Shown: positions 1 to 7,884 of the stretch, one piece after another | Layout of the letters: each line of letters begins with the position of its first letter | Numbering within the stretch: the first letter of the stretch is position 1 | Assembly: GCA_963602445.1 (NCBI GenBank) | Contig: CAVCIY010000081.1 | Coordinates: 1 to 21,907 of the forward strand | Direction: 5' to 3' | DNA from: Alangreenwoodia sp963602445 | GTDB lineage: Bacteria; Bacillota; Clostridia; Peptostreptococcales; Anaerovoracaceae | Length of the DNA: 21,907 bases | The notes under the pieces: generated by a model | Seen by the model: only the letters and a program-made list of their open reading frames with translations | The model's database searches: none | Told to the model about the DNA's origin: nothing | Translations under genes and position numbers: made by a program

Positions 1-1987
1 ATTCTTGGTTGTTTTTAGTATTTTTATTTTCGTCTTCGGCTTTCCCAACCGCGCCGTTTTCAGCCTTGCCTTTTCCCTTTGCGGCTTCGTTTTCAGCCTT
101 ACCTTTTTCTTTTTCAGCTCCGCTCTCGATTCCGGCGCGCTTGACTTCGGCGCTCTCGGTCTCGGTGCTCTTGGTTTCGGCGCTCCCGACTTCGGCATTT
201 TCAGTCTTGCTGTTTTTTCTCTCAGCTACAGCTTCCTTCACCTTTTCGTAAGCGCTTTTCGCAAGGATAACCGCATATTTTTTGATCTTATCATTTAATG
301 AACGTTCTTCGTCCTCATCTGAATCAGCAGCTTGGCTTCTGACTGAGTTTCCTCTTCCTCCGTTTTCTTTTCTTGCTGCAGCATAACCGCCGACTCCTCC
401 GACTTGCGTCACGTCGTTGTTTTCGTCACCGCTTCCGCCACCGTCATCGCTTTCGCCACCGTTTGCATCGCCGACATCACTGCAGCCCGTTCGTCCGACG
501 TCGCCTGCTCCATCGATTTTTCCGCCGCCGATGCCGCCACTTGTCCGTTCGTCAACTCTTGCGCCGCCGCCATCGCTTTCGCCGCCGCCGATGCCGCCAT
601 TGCTGCCGGTCCGTTCGCCGTCACCTGACCGTTCGCTGCCATTGTTTCCGCCGCCTGATTCATCGTCATCGTCGTCAAAGAATATCTTTACGTCAGAGCT
701 TTGAGCCTTCACGCCGCCTGTTCTTTCGTCATTTTTCAACGCTTCGTCATAAACAGGCATATGTGTCTTCGGATCAAGCGCCGGCACGCCTACAAAATCA
801 TCCGTTTCATACGGCAGTCTGCGCTTTCTGAGATTGCGCTCGACATTGCGGCTGACAAACATATAAATCGTCGCAAATACAGGCACTGCAAACAGAAGTC
901 CGGCAAATCCAAAGAGTCCGCCCCCCACAAGAATCGAGAAGAGAACCCAGAAGCTCGGCAGACCTGTCGAATTTCCCAAGGCCCTCGGTTTTATGACATT
1001 TCCGTCTATCTGCTGCAAGATTGTGATAAATACCGCCAAAATAATAGCTTTTTTGAGCGATCCCTCCATGAGAACAAGCAATATGCTCGGCACTGCGCCG
1101 ATGAAAGGTCCGAAGAAAGGAATAATATTTGTCACTCCGACTATTACGCTTATCAACAGTACGTATGGCATATTGAGGAACGGCAATATGATGCCGCACA
1201 GCAGTCCCACGATGAGCGAGTCAAGCAAGCTTCCGCTGATATATCCGGCAAAAATCCAATGCACTCTTCTCGTATCCGAGACAAGCTTATTTGCGGCTTG
1301 CGTCGACATCCTGCTGTATACAATCTTCTTCGCCTGAGCACTGAATCTTTCCTTGCCCAAAAGCATGTAAACGCACACAATCATCCCGACAATCAGGTCA
1401 AACAGAAATCCTGCCACATTGATAATTTTTGATGTAACAGTTGTCAGGGCATTAGAAAAGTTTGGAAGTATCTTGTCTGCAAGAATTCCGTTCAGCGATT
1501 TTTCCGCATTTTCAAGCACCTGGCTCGCATAGCGCATAAGCTGCGGATTGTTTTTAAGAAGCTCATTTACTTTTTCCATCAGCGAATCCCACTTCGTAGG
1601 TATCAGCATTGAAATCGTTATTACGCTCTTTAGAATCTGCGGAATTACTATGACAGCAAATCCGAAAACCACTGCCAGCAACAGCAATATCGAAAGAACG
1701 ACAGAAATTCCGGACGCAAGAGAGCGCGCAGTTTTTTCTTTCATTTTTCTTGCAAAAAGCGCACGGAGCCTGTCGTTGAGTCCGTTGTATACAGGCAGCA
1801 GAAGATATGCCATAACGACTCCGAGTATAACAGGAAGCGTTACTGAAATAAGCTTCTGTGCTCCGACCTTAAGCGCCGGGATTCTTGTCATAATCAGATA
1901 AAAAAGTATACTCAGACATATAACAATCAGCGCCGTAAGCCCCCATGATTTGTTTTCATCCGTCAATTTAATATGTTTTTTTCCCAT
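1..1987 (-). CDS. AI-2E family transporter (PerM/YdbI-like membrane protein) with long low-complexity tail, 3' end outside window
   Basis: The frame is open from ATG at 1987 to the window edge, so at least 662 residues are present and the C-terminus is missing. Residues about 1-400 fit the AI-2E transporter/PerM family: two hydrophobic segments near the N-terminus, an amphipathic middle, then a cluster of membrane helices. The family conserved region is seen around 'GVTNIIPFFGPFIGAVPS', followed by 'GNVIKPRALGNS'. Family members export small molecules or act as Na+/H+ antiporters; the substrate here cannot be told. The usual length is 350-400 residues. Here a tail of more than 220 residues follows: an acidic Asp stretch, a Gly/Asp/Ser-rich zone (about residues 440-545), then a Lys/Glu/Ala-rich segment with 'KGKAEN' repeats. 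The tail is probably cytosolic. The start lies just behind a GGAG-like site (2000-1990 region). cysS lies upstream in the same direction, 147 bp away. Confidence 0.85.
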   Translation of the reverse strand, partial: MGKKHIKLTDENKSWGLTALIVICLSILFYLIMTRIPALKVGAQKLISVTLPVILGVVMAYLLLPVYNGLNDRLRALFARKMKEKTARSLASGISVVLSILLLLAVVFGFAVIVIPQILKSVITISMLIPTKWDSLMEKVNELLKNNPQLMRYASQVLENAEKSLNGILADKILPNFSNALTTVTSKIINVAGFLFDLIVGMIVCVYMLLGKERFSAQAKKIVYSRMSTQAANKLVSDTRRVHWIFAGYISGSLLDSLIVGLLCGIILPFLNMPYVLLISVIVGVTNIIPFFGPFIGAVPSILLVLMEGSLKKAIILAVFITILQQIDGNVIKPRALGNSTGLPSFWVLFSILVGGGLFGFAGLLFAVPVFATIYMFVSRNVERNLRKRRLPYETDDFVGVPALDPKTHMPVYDEALKNDERTGGVKAQSSDVKIFFDDDDDESGGGNNGSERSGDGERTGSNGGIGGGESDGGGARVDERTSGGIGGGKIDGAGDVGRTGCSDVGDANGGESDDGGGSGDENNDVTQVGGVGGYAAARKENGGRGNSVRSQAADSDEDEERSLNDKIKKYAVILAKSAYEKVKEAVAERKNSKTENAEVGSAETKSTETESAEVKRAGIESGAEKEKGKAENEAAKGKGKAENGAVGKAEDENKNTKNNQE

Positions 1988-2067
1988 TTTGCTCCTCAAA
2001 ATTTATCAATCCAAATCCCTTTTTTTAATTTTTTGTCATCTGTGATCTTTCTGCCGTAATCTCCCGA

Positions 2068-2134
2068 CCGCAACCTCTACGGCCCCCGCAGCCTTCCGCC
2101 GCAACTTCCGCGGCCTTCCGGGCCCGCGGGAACC
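2068..2134. repeat. GC-rich degenerate short repeats between cysS and the transporter gene
   Basis: Directly downstream of the cysS stop lies a GC-rich stretch built from variants of 'gcaacttccgcg/gcagccttccgc' with a period of about 11-12 bp. It contrasts with the AT-rich sequence that follows. No clear intrinsic terminator is visible, so cysS and the transporter gene may be co-transcribed. Confidence 0.4.
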
Positions 2135-3538
2135 CTACAGCTTTACTACACGCGGCCCCTGCGGAGTATCCTCGACAGCAAGTCCTCTGTCCTTGAGAAT
2201 ATCTCTGATTTCGTCCGCACGCGCAAAATTCTTTGCCTTGCGGGCAGCCTGACGTTCTTCGACCAGAGCGGCGATTTCATCGGAAATCATGTCGTCGCCC
2301 GATTCATCGTCAGTAAGAATTCCGAGTACGCCCGTCAGTTCGCCGAGAAGCGCGAGACATCCCTGCGCAAACTGTTTTGAGGCGCCGTCCTTCACTGCTG
2401 TATTTATATCGCGAATAAGTTCAAATACCACGCTGATCGCATCCGCTGTATTCAGATCGTCGTCCATAGCCTCGTTGAACTTGTTCTTGTAATCAGCAAG
2501 ACTCTCAAGCTGAGACTTCTCGTCATCAGTCATGCCGTCAGAGCCGTTTTGGGCGAGATGCTTAAGATTCTGCTTTGCGTTGTGCATGCGTGCAAGAGCA
2601 TTTCTCGACTGCAGCATAAGCTCTTCGCTGAAATTGATAGGACTTCTGTAATGTCCGCTGAGCAGGAAATAACGGATTTCTTCTCCCGTATATTCCTTGA
2701 GAATATCCCTTACTGTAAAGAAATTGCCCTTAGACTTCGACATCTTTTCGTTGTTTATTGTAATATACGCATTGTGCATCCAATAATTTGAAAAAGTCTT
2801 GCCTGTGTATGCCTCAGTCTGTGCGATTTCATTTTCATGATGAGGAAATGCCAGATCCTGACCGCCTCCGTGGATATCTATTGTTTCGCCCAGATATTTG
2901 TTTGACATGGCAGAGCACTCAATGTGCCAGCCCGGTCTTCCCATTCCCCAAGGGCTTTCCCATGCAGGCTCACTCTCTTCTTTCCTTGCCTTCCAGAGCG
3001 CAAAATCGAGCGGATCCTCCTTCCTCTCGTCTACACTGATGCGTGCACCTGATTCCAGGTCCTCGATATTTTGGCCCGAAAGTTTTCCGTATCCCTCAAA
3101 CTTTCTCGTGCGATAGTAAACATCTCCATCTACTTCATATGCAAATCCCTTATCTACAAGAGCCTTTACGAAAGCAATGATTTCGTCCATATTTTCCGTA
3201 ACCTTCGGATGAACAGTCGCTCTCATAAGATTGAGCGCATCGGCATCAGCGAAATATTCCTTTATATACTTTTCACTGACTTCACTCGCGCTTATGCCTT
3301 CTTCATAAGATCTCTTTATGATCTTGTCGTCGACGTCGGTAAAATTTTGAATAAATCTTACATTCTTTCCCCTATATTCGAGATAACGTCGCATAGTGTC
3401 GAAAACCACGGCAGGACGCGCATTGCCTATATGTATAAAATTGTATACAGTCGGGCCACAGACATACATCTTGATCTCGTTCTCGTCAATAGGCACAAAC
3501 TCTTCCTTCTTACGTGTCATAGTGTTGTAAATCTTCAC
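2135..3538 (-). CDS. cysS: Cysteinyl-tRNA synthetase
   Basis: Class I aminoacyl-tRNA synthetase that charges tRNA-Cys with cysteine in the cytosol. It is 467 residues, the normal length for the family. Visible hallmarks are the zinc-ligand Cys27 in 'MYVCGPTVYN', the HIGH motif as HIGN at residues 36-39, the second zinc-site region 'WHIECSAMS', 'HGGGQDLAFPHHENE', and the KMSKS loop in 'NEKMSKSKGN'. The C-terminal helical tRNA-binding part ends 'DTPQGPRVVKL'. The first codon is GTG: an AAGGAG site lies about 12 bases upstream, whereas the next Met (residue 7) has no Shine-Dalgarno site. It is divergent from purC. A sigma-A-like promoter is readable upstream. No T-box leader (AGGGTGG-type core) is visible in the 370-bp gap. 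Confidence 0.97.
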   Translation of the reverse strand: MKIYNTMTRKKEEFVPIDENEIKMYVCGPTVYNFIHIGNARPAVVFDTMRRYLEYRGKNVRFIQNFTDVDDKIIKRSYEEGISASEVSEKYIKEYFADADALNLMRATVHPKVTENMDEIIAFVKALVDKGFAYEVDGDVYYRTRKFEGYGKLSGQNIEDLESGARISVDERKEDPLDFALWKARKEESEPAWESPWGMGRPGWHIECSAMSNKYLGETIDIHGGGQDLAFPHHENEIAQTEAYTGKTFSNYWMHNAYITINNEKMSKSKGNFFTVRDILKEYTGEEIRYFLLSGHYRSPINFSEELMLQSRNALARMHNAKQNLKHLAQNGSDGMTDDEKSQLESLADYKNKFNEAMDDDLNTADAISVVFELIRDINTAVKDGASKQFAQGCLALLGELTGVLGILTDDESGDDMISDEIAALVEERQAARKAKNFARADEIRDILKDRGLAVEDTPQGPRVVKL

Positions 3539-3644
3539 TTGAATTCTTCTCTCCTTCGCAGCTTATTGTTAATTTATGTAAATAATATTTTCGTAACACA
3601 TTCCGAAAATCCGCTTCCGATTTTCAGAAAGTCATAATAATTTA

Positions 3645-3673
3645 ATTATATGCCAAATTCACTCCGGTAACAA
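3645..3673 (-). promoter_or_regulatory. Predicted sigma-A promoter of cysS
   Basis: Read on the minus strand: TTGTTA (3668-3673), a 17-bp spacer, then TATAAT (3645-3650). This would give a leader of about 100 nt, which contains a small hairpin (GAAAATC/GATTTTC arms near 3605-3627). The hexamers and spacing are seen; activity is inferred. Confidence 0.6.
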
Positions 3674-3803
3674 CTATTATTTAATGACGCGACCTATAAC
3701 GAAAGAGAAAATCACGAATTTCTTTTATTTTGTTTTATCTTTCCTCAAACCGTGATAACATATTAATGGTATTTTTACGGGCGAAGTTGATGCAAGCTTC
3801 TTT

Positions 3804-3837
3804 GCGCCGCGATTCCAGCACGGTCTCGGCGCTTTTT
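3804..3837 (+). terminator. Attenuator-like hairpin in the purC leader
   Basis: GCGCCG (3804-3809) pairs with CGGCGC (3827-3832) across a 17-nt loop and is followed immediately by five T residues (3833-3837). It lies about 75 bp before the purC start, inside the predicted transcript. It could be a leader attenuator or a weak terminator. No known purine or PRPP/ppGpp riboswitch consensus was recognised, so regulation is speculative. Confidence 0.35.
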
Positions 3838-3910
3838 CGACACCGTCTCGCGCAGTTTCGGCACTGAAGGCAAAAACATCGCAAGTGAGATTTTTCAGGA
3901 GGTAAATCAC

Positions 3911-4789
3911 ATGAGTATTAAAGAATTAAAGCCTATCAAGGAAGGCAAAGTGAGAGAAATTTATGACAACGGCGACAGTCTCATAATGGTTGCGACTGAC
4001 CGCATCAGCTGCTTTGACGTTATCCTTAAGAATGTCATCGCCAAGAAGGGCACCGTTCTCACGCAAATGTCTAAATTTTGGTTTGACATGACCAAAGACA
4101 TCGTTCCCAACCACATGATCTCTACGGACGTTCGGGACATGCCGGAATACTTCCGTCAGCCTAAGTTCGACGGAAACAGCATGATGTGCCGCAAGCTGAA
4201 TATGTTCCCTGTAGAATGTATCGTGCGCGGGTATATCACAGGAAGCGGCTGGGAGAGCTACAAAAAGAACGGCACTGTCTGCGGAATCACGCTTCCCGAA
4301 GGACTCCAGGAATCCGACAAGCTGCCTGAACCGATTTACACGCCTTCCACAAAGGCCGAAATCGGTGATCACGATGAAAATATTTCCTACGAGCAAAGTA
4401 TCGATCACCTCGAAAAATACTTCCCGGGTAAGGGCGAAGAATATGCCAAGAAACTCAGGGATCTCACAATTGCGCTCTACAAGAAGTGTGCCGACTACGC
4501 TCTTAGCCGCGGCATAATCATAGCAGATACTAAGTTTGAATTCGGTCTCGACGAAGAAGGCAATATCGTCCTCGGCGACGAAATGCTCACTCCGGACAGC
4601 TCTCGCTTTTGGCCTGCAGAGGGCTACGCTCCCGGCAAGTCGCAGCCTTCATTTGACAAGCAATTCGCGCGTGACTGGCTGAAAGCAAATCCTGACAATG
4701 ACTGGAATCTTCCTGAAGAAGTCGAAGACAAAACGATTGACAAGTATCTTCAGGCTTTCGAGCTTATCACAGGCAGCAAGCTTGCATAA
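3911..4789 (+). CDS. purC: Phosphoribosylaminoimidazole-succinocarboxamide synthase (SAICAR synthetase)
   Basis: Catalyses ATP-dependent ligation of aspartate to CAIR in de novo purine synthesis. The 292 residues show the N-terminal Lys-rich ATP-binding start ('KPIKEGKVREIYD'), SAICAR signature 1 as 'VRGYITGSGWESY' (about residues 105-117) and signature 2 as 'LGDEMLTPDSSRFW' (221-234). It ends with the extra C-terminal segment 'GKSQPSFDKQFARDWL' found in the longer, yeast-like form. The common short bacterial form is about 235-240 residues. The start has a good AGGAGG site 8 bases upstream. It is the only housekeeping gene on the plus strand in the left half, and no other purine gene is next to it, so it is a stand-alone transcription unit closed by the hairpin at 4836-4879. 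Confidence 0.96.
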   Translation: MSIKELKPIKEGKVREIYDNGDSLIMVATDRISCFDVILKNVIAKKGTVLTQMSKFWFDMTKDIVPNHMISTDVRDMPEYFRQPKFDGNSMMCRKLNMFPVECIVRGYITGSGWESYKKNGTVCGITLPEGLQESDKLPEPIYTPSTKAEIGDHDENISYEQSIDHLEKYFPGKGEEYAKKLRDLTIALYKKCADYALSRGIIIADTKFEFGLDEEGNIVLGDEMLTPDSSRFWPAEGYAPGKSQPSFDKQFARDWLKANPDNDWNLPEEVEDKTIDKYLQAFELITGSKLA

Positions 4790-4826
4790 TTCGTACTTGT
4801 TTTCTAACTCTTATTTCGTAACATTC

Positions 4827-4879
4827 AAAAAAAGCGTCGCATTAACGTTCAAAAAACGTTAATGCGACAGCCCTTTTTT
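4827..4879 (+). terminator. Intrinsic terminator after purC (also usable from the other side)
   Basis: A perfect 14-bp stem (4836-4849 with 4855-4868, 'GTCGCATTAACGTT') with a 5-nt loop is followed by T6 at 4874-4879. An A-run (4827-4833) precedes it, so the same hairpin could stop the minus-strand reading from the AbiE remnant. Confidence 0.85.
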
Positions 4880-4888
4880 GCAACCTTT

Positions 4889-5176
4889 TCAGAACTTTTT
4901 ACACTTTTTTACACCTTTTTCTGCATCCTGTTCATTTAACGGCAATGCCTTCACTGTTGTATCGATATCCATGGCTGCACGCATATCAACGCCCACCATA
5001 GAAGCCACCAACATGCCGCCTTTCAGAATAAAATTATTCCGATACTTCGATAACGCTACTCTTTCGAGGAAGCGTTCCATCATAAAGTTCCGAATCAGCA
5101 TCTTTACTTTATCATTGTCTCCCAGAGACAGATTCCTAACCTTGTCTTTGAGCTGTTCTTGATATGCCCTTTTCGA
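4889..5176 (-). pseudogene. Remnant of AbiEii-type nucleotidyltransferase toxin (N-terminal part only)
   Basis: The open frame runs from after a stop at 5177-5179 to a stop at 4889; the first Met is at 5101. The translation shows the N-terminal hallmarks of AbiEii/AbiGii toxins: 'QLKDKVRNLS', 'ERFLERVALSKYRNNFILKGG' and the nucleotidyltransferase Asp pair in 'MDIDTTVKALPL'. In the type IV AbiE system this enzyme inhibits growth by modifying RNA (tRNA in studied cases) and its partner AbiEi represses the operon. The intact family is about 260-300 residues. Here it ends after about 95 codons, in Lys-rich read-out into the purC terminator. No start codon precedes the conserved part in frame. It is almost certainly a decayed, nonfunctional gene. 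Confidence 0.75.
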
Positions 5177-5228
5177 TTACCTGTGAGGTCATCAGATAAC
5201 CATGATTTTCTTCCAAGAATTTTCTCAT
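5136..5228 (-). pseudogene. Remnant of AbiEi-type antitoxin N-terminus, fused out of frame to the AbiEii remnant
   Basis: From ATG at 5228 (minus) the frame reads 'MRKFLEENHGYLMTSQVIEK' then 'GISRT', which matches the N-terminal winged-helix start of AbiEi antitoxins (consensus like 'LEENxGYITTKxVxEAGISR'). After about 30 codons it stops at 5136. The AbiEii N-terminal sequence ('QEQLKDKVRN') is already running in another frame over the same bases, so most of abiEi and the abiEi/abiEii junction have been deleted. The breakpoint is near 5155-5165. The start lies only a few bases from the ppiB terminator hairpin. Confidence 0.6.
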
Positions 5229-5231
5229 GGA

Positions 5232-5257
5232 CAAAAAAAGACGGCCGAAGCCGTCTT
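5232..5257 (-). terminator. Intrinsic terminator of ppiB
   Basis: On the minus strand an 8-bp stem AAGACGGC/GCCGTCTT (5238-5245 with 5250-5257) with a TTCG tetraloop runs into T7 (A-run 5233-5239 on plus). It lies 27 bp after the ppiB stop. Confidence 0.9.
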
Positions 5258-5283
5258 GAAAACAATCTTTCACCCGTCTAAAT

Positions 5284-5772
5284 CTAGTCTTCAACATCCT
5301 CAACGCGAACAGATTTCATAACCTGATCGTGAAGCGGCTTATTCATGGAATTTGCAGTCTGCCATACGATGTCGTCAGCGACCTCCATACCTTCAAGAAT
5401 CTTGCCGAATGCCGCATATTCACCGTTGAGATGAGGAGCGTCGGCAACCATGATGAAGAATTGTGAGCTTGCTGAGTTTGGCATCATGGAGCGCGCCATA
5501 GACATTACGCCTCTTGTGTGCTTGAGGGTATTTTTGAAGCCGTTTGACGCAAATTCGCCCGGAATCTTCTTCTCTGAACCGCCTGTGCCGTTGCCAAGAG
5601 GATCTCCGCCCTGGATCATGAAATCAGGAATTACTCTGTGGAAGATAAGTCCGTCATAAAAGCCGCTGTTTGCAAGCTCTTCAAAATTTGCCACCGTAAT
5701 AGGCGCAACGTCCGGGTACAGCTCGCCCGTCATGATTCCGCCGTTTTCCATTTCGATTGTTACTTTTTTCAT
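5284..5772 (-). CDS. ppiB: Cyclophilin-type peptidyl-prolyl cis-trans isomerase
   Basis: Single-domain cyclophilin of 162 residues, the usual size for the short cytosolic form; there is no signal peptide. Active-site motifs are 'FHRVIPDFMIQGGDP' (catalytic Arg and substrate-pocket Phe/Met/Gln) and 'MARSMMPNSASSQFFIM', in which the usual 'xDPNS' is 'MPNS'. It speeds proline isomerisation during protein folding. The start is supported by an AGGAGG site (plus-strand cctcct near 5783-5788). It is followed at once by its own terminator. Upstream is a long AT-rich stretch, then proS, so whether it is transcribed alone or from proS cannot be read. Confidence 0.95.
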   Translation of the reverse strand: MKKVTIEMENGGIMTGELYPDVAPITVANFEELANSGFYDGLIFHRVIPDFMIQGGDPLGNGTGGSEKKIPGEFASNGFKNTLKHTRGVMSMARSMMPNSASSQFFIMVADAPHLNGEYAAFGKILEGMEVADDIVWQTANSMNKPLHDQVMKSVRVEDVED

Positions 5773-5810
5773 TTCTTTTTTCCTCCTGAATTTTAATCGT
5801 TTGCCTTTGC

Positions 5811-5937
5811 AAAATTTCTTAATTTCTTAATTTCCTGTTTTCTAAATATCTTTCTTTTCTTTATTTCTTAATTTTTTAATTTTTTGATTTCTTGACTTTT
5901 TATTCTCTGAATTTCTTAATCTCTTAATTTTCCAATT
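5811..5937. repeat. AT-rich low-complexity tract upstream of ppiB
   Basis: About 125 bp of pyrimidine-rich DNA composed of repeated 'atttctta/aatttctt' words and T-runs. It lies between the ppiB start and the 9-bp repeat array. It carries no gene and no clear promoter hexamer pair. Confidence 0.6.
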
Positions 5938-5968
5938 ACACATCCTTACGCATTTCTCCGCACTCGGC

Positions 5969-6049
5969 GACTGATGCGACCAATGTGACTGATGCGACCA
6001 ATGTGACTGATGCGATCAACGTGACTGATGTGACCGATGTAACTAATGC
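5969..6049. repeat. Nine-copy 9-bp tandem repeat overlapping the proS stop codon
   Basis: Nine consecutive 9-mers are variants of 'gactgatgc' and 'gaccaatgt'. The first six form an 18-bp higher-order unit (copies alternate). The last unit (6041-6049) contains the proS stop (6043-6045) and its final His codon. The copies next to proS are the most degenerate. Confidence 0.85.
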
Positions 6050-7776
6050 GCGAGGCCTGCCGCAACGTAAGCCGCAGCATCTGCGACCGCATCTGCCGCT
6101 GTCTTTTCTTCCATTTCGCCGCCGGCTCTGAGCTTGTATTCTACAAGTCCCTCGCCTGCCTTCTTGCCCACAGTGATTCTCACAGGAATACCGATGAGAT
6201 CGGCATCCTTGAACTTTACGCCCGGACGCTCATCTCTGTCATCTACGATAACCTCGATGCCCTTAGCTTCCAGCTCAGCTTCAATCTGCTGCGCAAGAGC
6301 GATCTGTTCTTCGTCTTTAGCCTTCACGACTGTAATGATCACATGATAAGGAGCTACCGAAACAGGCCATATAATGCCGTTGTCATCATGATATTGCTCT
6401 ACGATGGCAGCCATCGTTCTCGTAACACCGATGCCGTAGCAGCCCATAAGCATATCGTGTTCCTTCATATTTTCGTCCTTAAATACAGCCTTCATAGGAG
6501 AGCTGTACTTTGTGCCGAGCTTAAATACCTGACCTACCTCGATACCTCTTGTAAACTTTACCGGAGCACCGCACTTAGGACAAGAATCGCCTTCCTTGAT
6601 CATCTTGATATTTGTAACGATATCCGCAGTATAATCTCTGCCATAATTTACATTTTTAATGTGGTAATCAGTCTTGTTTGCGCCTGCGCACAGGTTCTTC
6701 AGGCCTACAAGCTCGCTGTCTACGATTACTGTGCAGTTCTTAAGACCTACAGGACCGGTGAATCCTCCCACACAGCCTGTCACTTCACTCATCTTCGATT
6801 CATCAGCAAAAGCAATCGCATGCTCAGGAATGTCAAGAGCATTTACAATCTTAATCATGTTTGCTTCACGGTCACCGCGTACAAATGCTGCGACATATCC
6901 TGTCACGTTGAAGTCGTCATCATAAGTCTCATAAAGAAGCGCCTTTATCGTTTTTTCCTTAGGCAGTCCGAGATATTCCGCAACAGCATCTATAGTCTTT
7001 GTTCCCGGTGTGTTTACCTCTTCCATAGGCAGCTCAGCTTCGTCTGACGCAGGAGCATCGACGCATTCCGCTCTTTCGTCTGTGGCAGCCATATCGCACT
7101 TCTCACAGTACACAATCTGGCTTTCGCCATTTTCCGCAAGTGCTGTAAATTCGTGCGACGCATTGCCGCCGATTGCGCCCGAGTCAGCTTCTACAGGTCT
7201 GAACTCAAGACCGCAGCGTGTAAATATTCTCGAATACGCATCGTACATGATCTTGTAGCTTTCATCAAGACTTTCCTCGTCTCTGTTAAAAGAATATGCG
7301 TCCTTCATAATGAACTCACGGCTTCTCATCAGGCCGAAACGAGGGCGCGCCTCGTCTCTGTATTTTGTCTGAATTTGATAGAGGATGATCGGAAGCTGTC
7401 TGTAAGAGCTGACTTCATTTCTGATAATGTCGGTAAATATTTCCTCATGTGTAGGTCCGAGGCAGAATTCTCTGTCATTTCTGTCCTTGAGTCTCCACAT
7501 TTCGGGACCATACGCACCCCATCTTCCCGACTCCTGCCAGAGTTCAGCCGGCTGAAGCGCTGACATGAGAATTTCCTGAGCACCCGAAGCATCCATTTCT
7601 TCTCTTACAATATTTTCCACTTTCTTCAAAACTCTGTTTCCAAGCGGCATAAATCCATATACGCCTGAAACGAGCTTGCGGATTATGCCTGCTCTCAGCA
7701 TATATATGTGGCTTGGAAGCACCGCCTCTGCAGGTACCTCTCTGAGTGTTCTGAAATACATTTTTGACATCTTCAT
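6043..7776 (-). CDS. proS: Prolyl-tRNA synthetase (bacterial type, with editing domain)
   Basis: Class II aminoacyl-tRNA synthetase charging tRNA-Pro. The start is taken at ATG 7776 (577 residues): a GGGAGG site lies 10 bases upstream, while the longer frame from 7839 would add an Ile-rich stretch with no ribosome site. Visible parts: class II motif 1 near the N-terminus ('GVYGFMPLGNRVLKKVE'), motif 2 'KYRDEARPRFGLMRSREF', an inserted YbaK-like editing domain in the middle ('TIKALLYETYDD' to 'GVGGFTGPVGLK'-like region, about 220-380), motif 3 'YGIGVTRTMAAIVEQ', and the C-terminal anticodon-binding domain ending 'ADAAAYVAAGLAH'. The length is typical. It lies downstream of ispDF in the same direction, separated by an 11-bp tandem repeat. 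No T-box is seen in the short gap. Confidence 0.97.
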   Translation of the reverse strand: MKMSKMYFRTLREVPAEAVLPSHIYMLRAGIIRKLVSGVYGFMPLGNRVLKKVENIVREEMDASGAQEILMSALQPAELWQESGRWGAYGPEMWRLKDRNDREFCLGPTHEEIFTDIIRNEVSSYRQLPIILYQIQTKYRDEARPRFGLMRSREFIMKDAYSFNRDEESLDESYKIMYDAYSRIFTRCGLEFRPVEADSGAIGGNASHEFTALAENGESQIVYCEKCDMAATDERAECVDAPASDEAELPMEEVNTPGTKTIDAVAEYLGLPKEKTIKALLYETYDDDFNVTGYVAAFVRGDREANMIKIVNALDIPEHAIAFADESKMSEVTGCVGGFTGPVGLKNCTVIVDSELVGLKNLCAGANKTDYHIKNVNYGRDYTADIVTNIKMIKEGDSCPKCGAPVKFTRGIEVGQVFKLGTKYSSPMKAVFKDENMKEHDMLMGCYGIGVTRTMAAIVEQYHDDNGIIWPVSVAPYHVIITVVKAKDEEQIALAQQIEAELEAKGIEVIVDDRDERPGVKFKDADLIGIPVRITVGKKAGEGLVEYKLRAGGEMEEKTAADAVADAAAYVAAGLAH

Positions 7777-7818
7777 GTCTGTTGTTCCTCCCAAATTATT
7801 CAAAATTATTATAATAAT

Positions 7819-7884
7819 TATAACGCAAGTATAATGCATCTATAATCCAGTCATAATGCACTTATAATGCACTTATAACGCAAT
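7819..7884. repeat. Six-copy 11-bp tandem repeat between ispDF and proS
   Basis: Six exact 11-bp steps of the form (t/c)ataa(t/c)(g/c)ca(n)(n): starts at 7819, 7830, 7841, 7852, 7863 and 7874. Three units contain TATAAT. The array ends at the first base of the ispDF stop (7884-7886). A spacing of 11 bp is close to one helical turn. Confidence 0.85.

Larger units (their letters stand above)
3539..3910. other. Divergent intergenic region cysS/purC
   Basis: This 372-bp region has no convincing gene. It holds the cysS promoter (minus), a weaker candidate purC promoter (TTGTTT at 3730-3735, 17-bp spacer, TGATAA at 3753-3758, plus), and a GC-rich hairpin in the presumed purC leader. A 61-codon minus-strand reading frame at 3725-3910 overlaps the purC leader and shows no family features, so it is not called. 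Confidence 0.6.

Noticed and set aside
701..1432. 243-codon plus-strand reading frame
   Set aside because: It is the antisense of the conserved AI-2E transporter core, with no family features and no ribosome site.
3539..3720. T-box riboswitch before cysS
   Set aside because: The conserved T-box core and antiterminator sequence are absent on the minus strand.
3725..3910. 61-codon minus-strand frame upstream of purC
   Set aside because: No family features, and it would overlap the purC leader and ribosome site.
6046..7047. 333-codon plus-strand reading frame
   Set aside because: Antisense shadow of proS; the minus strand codes all class II synthetase motifs.
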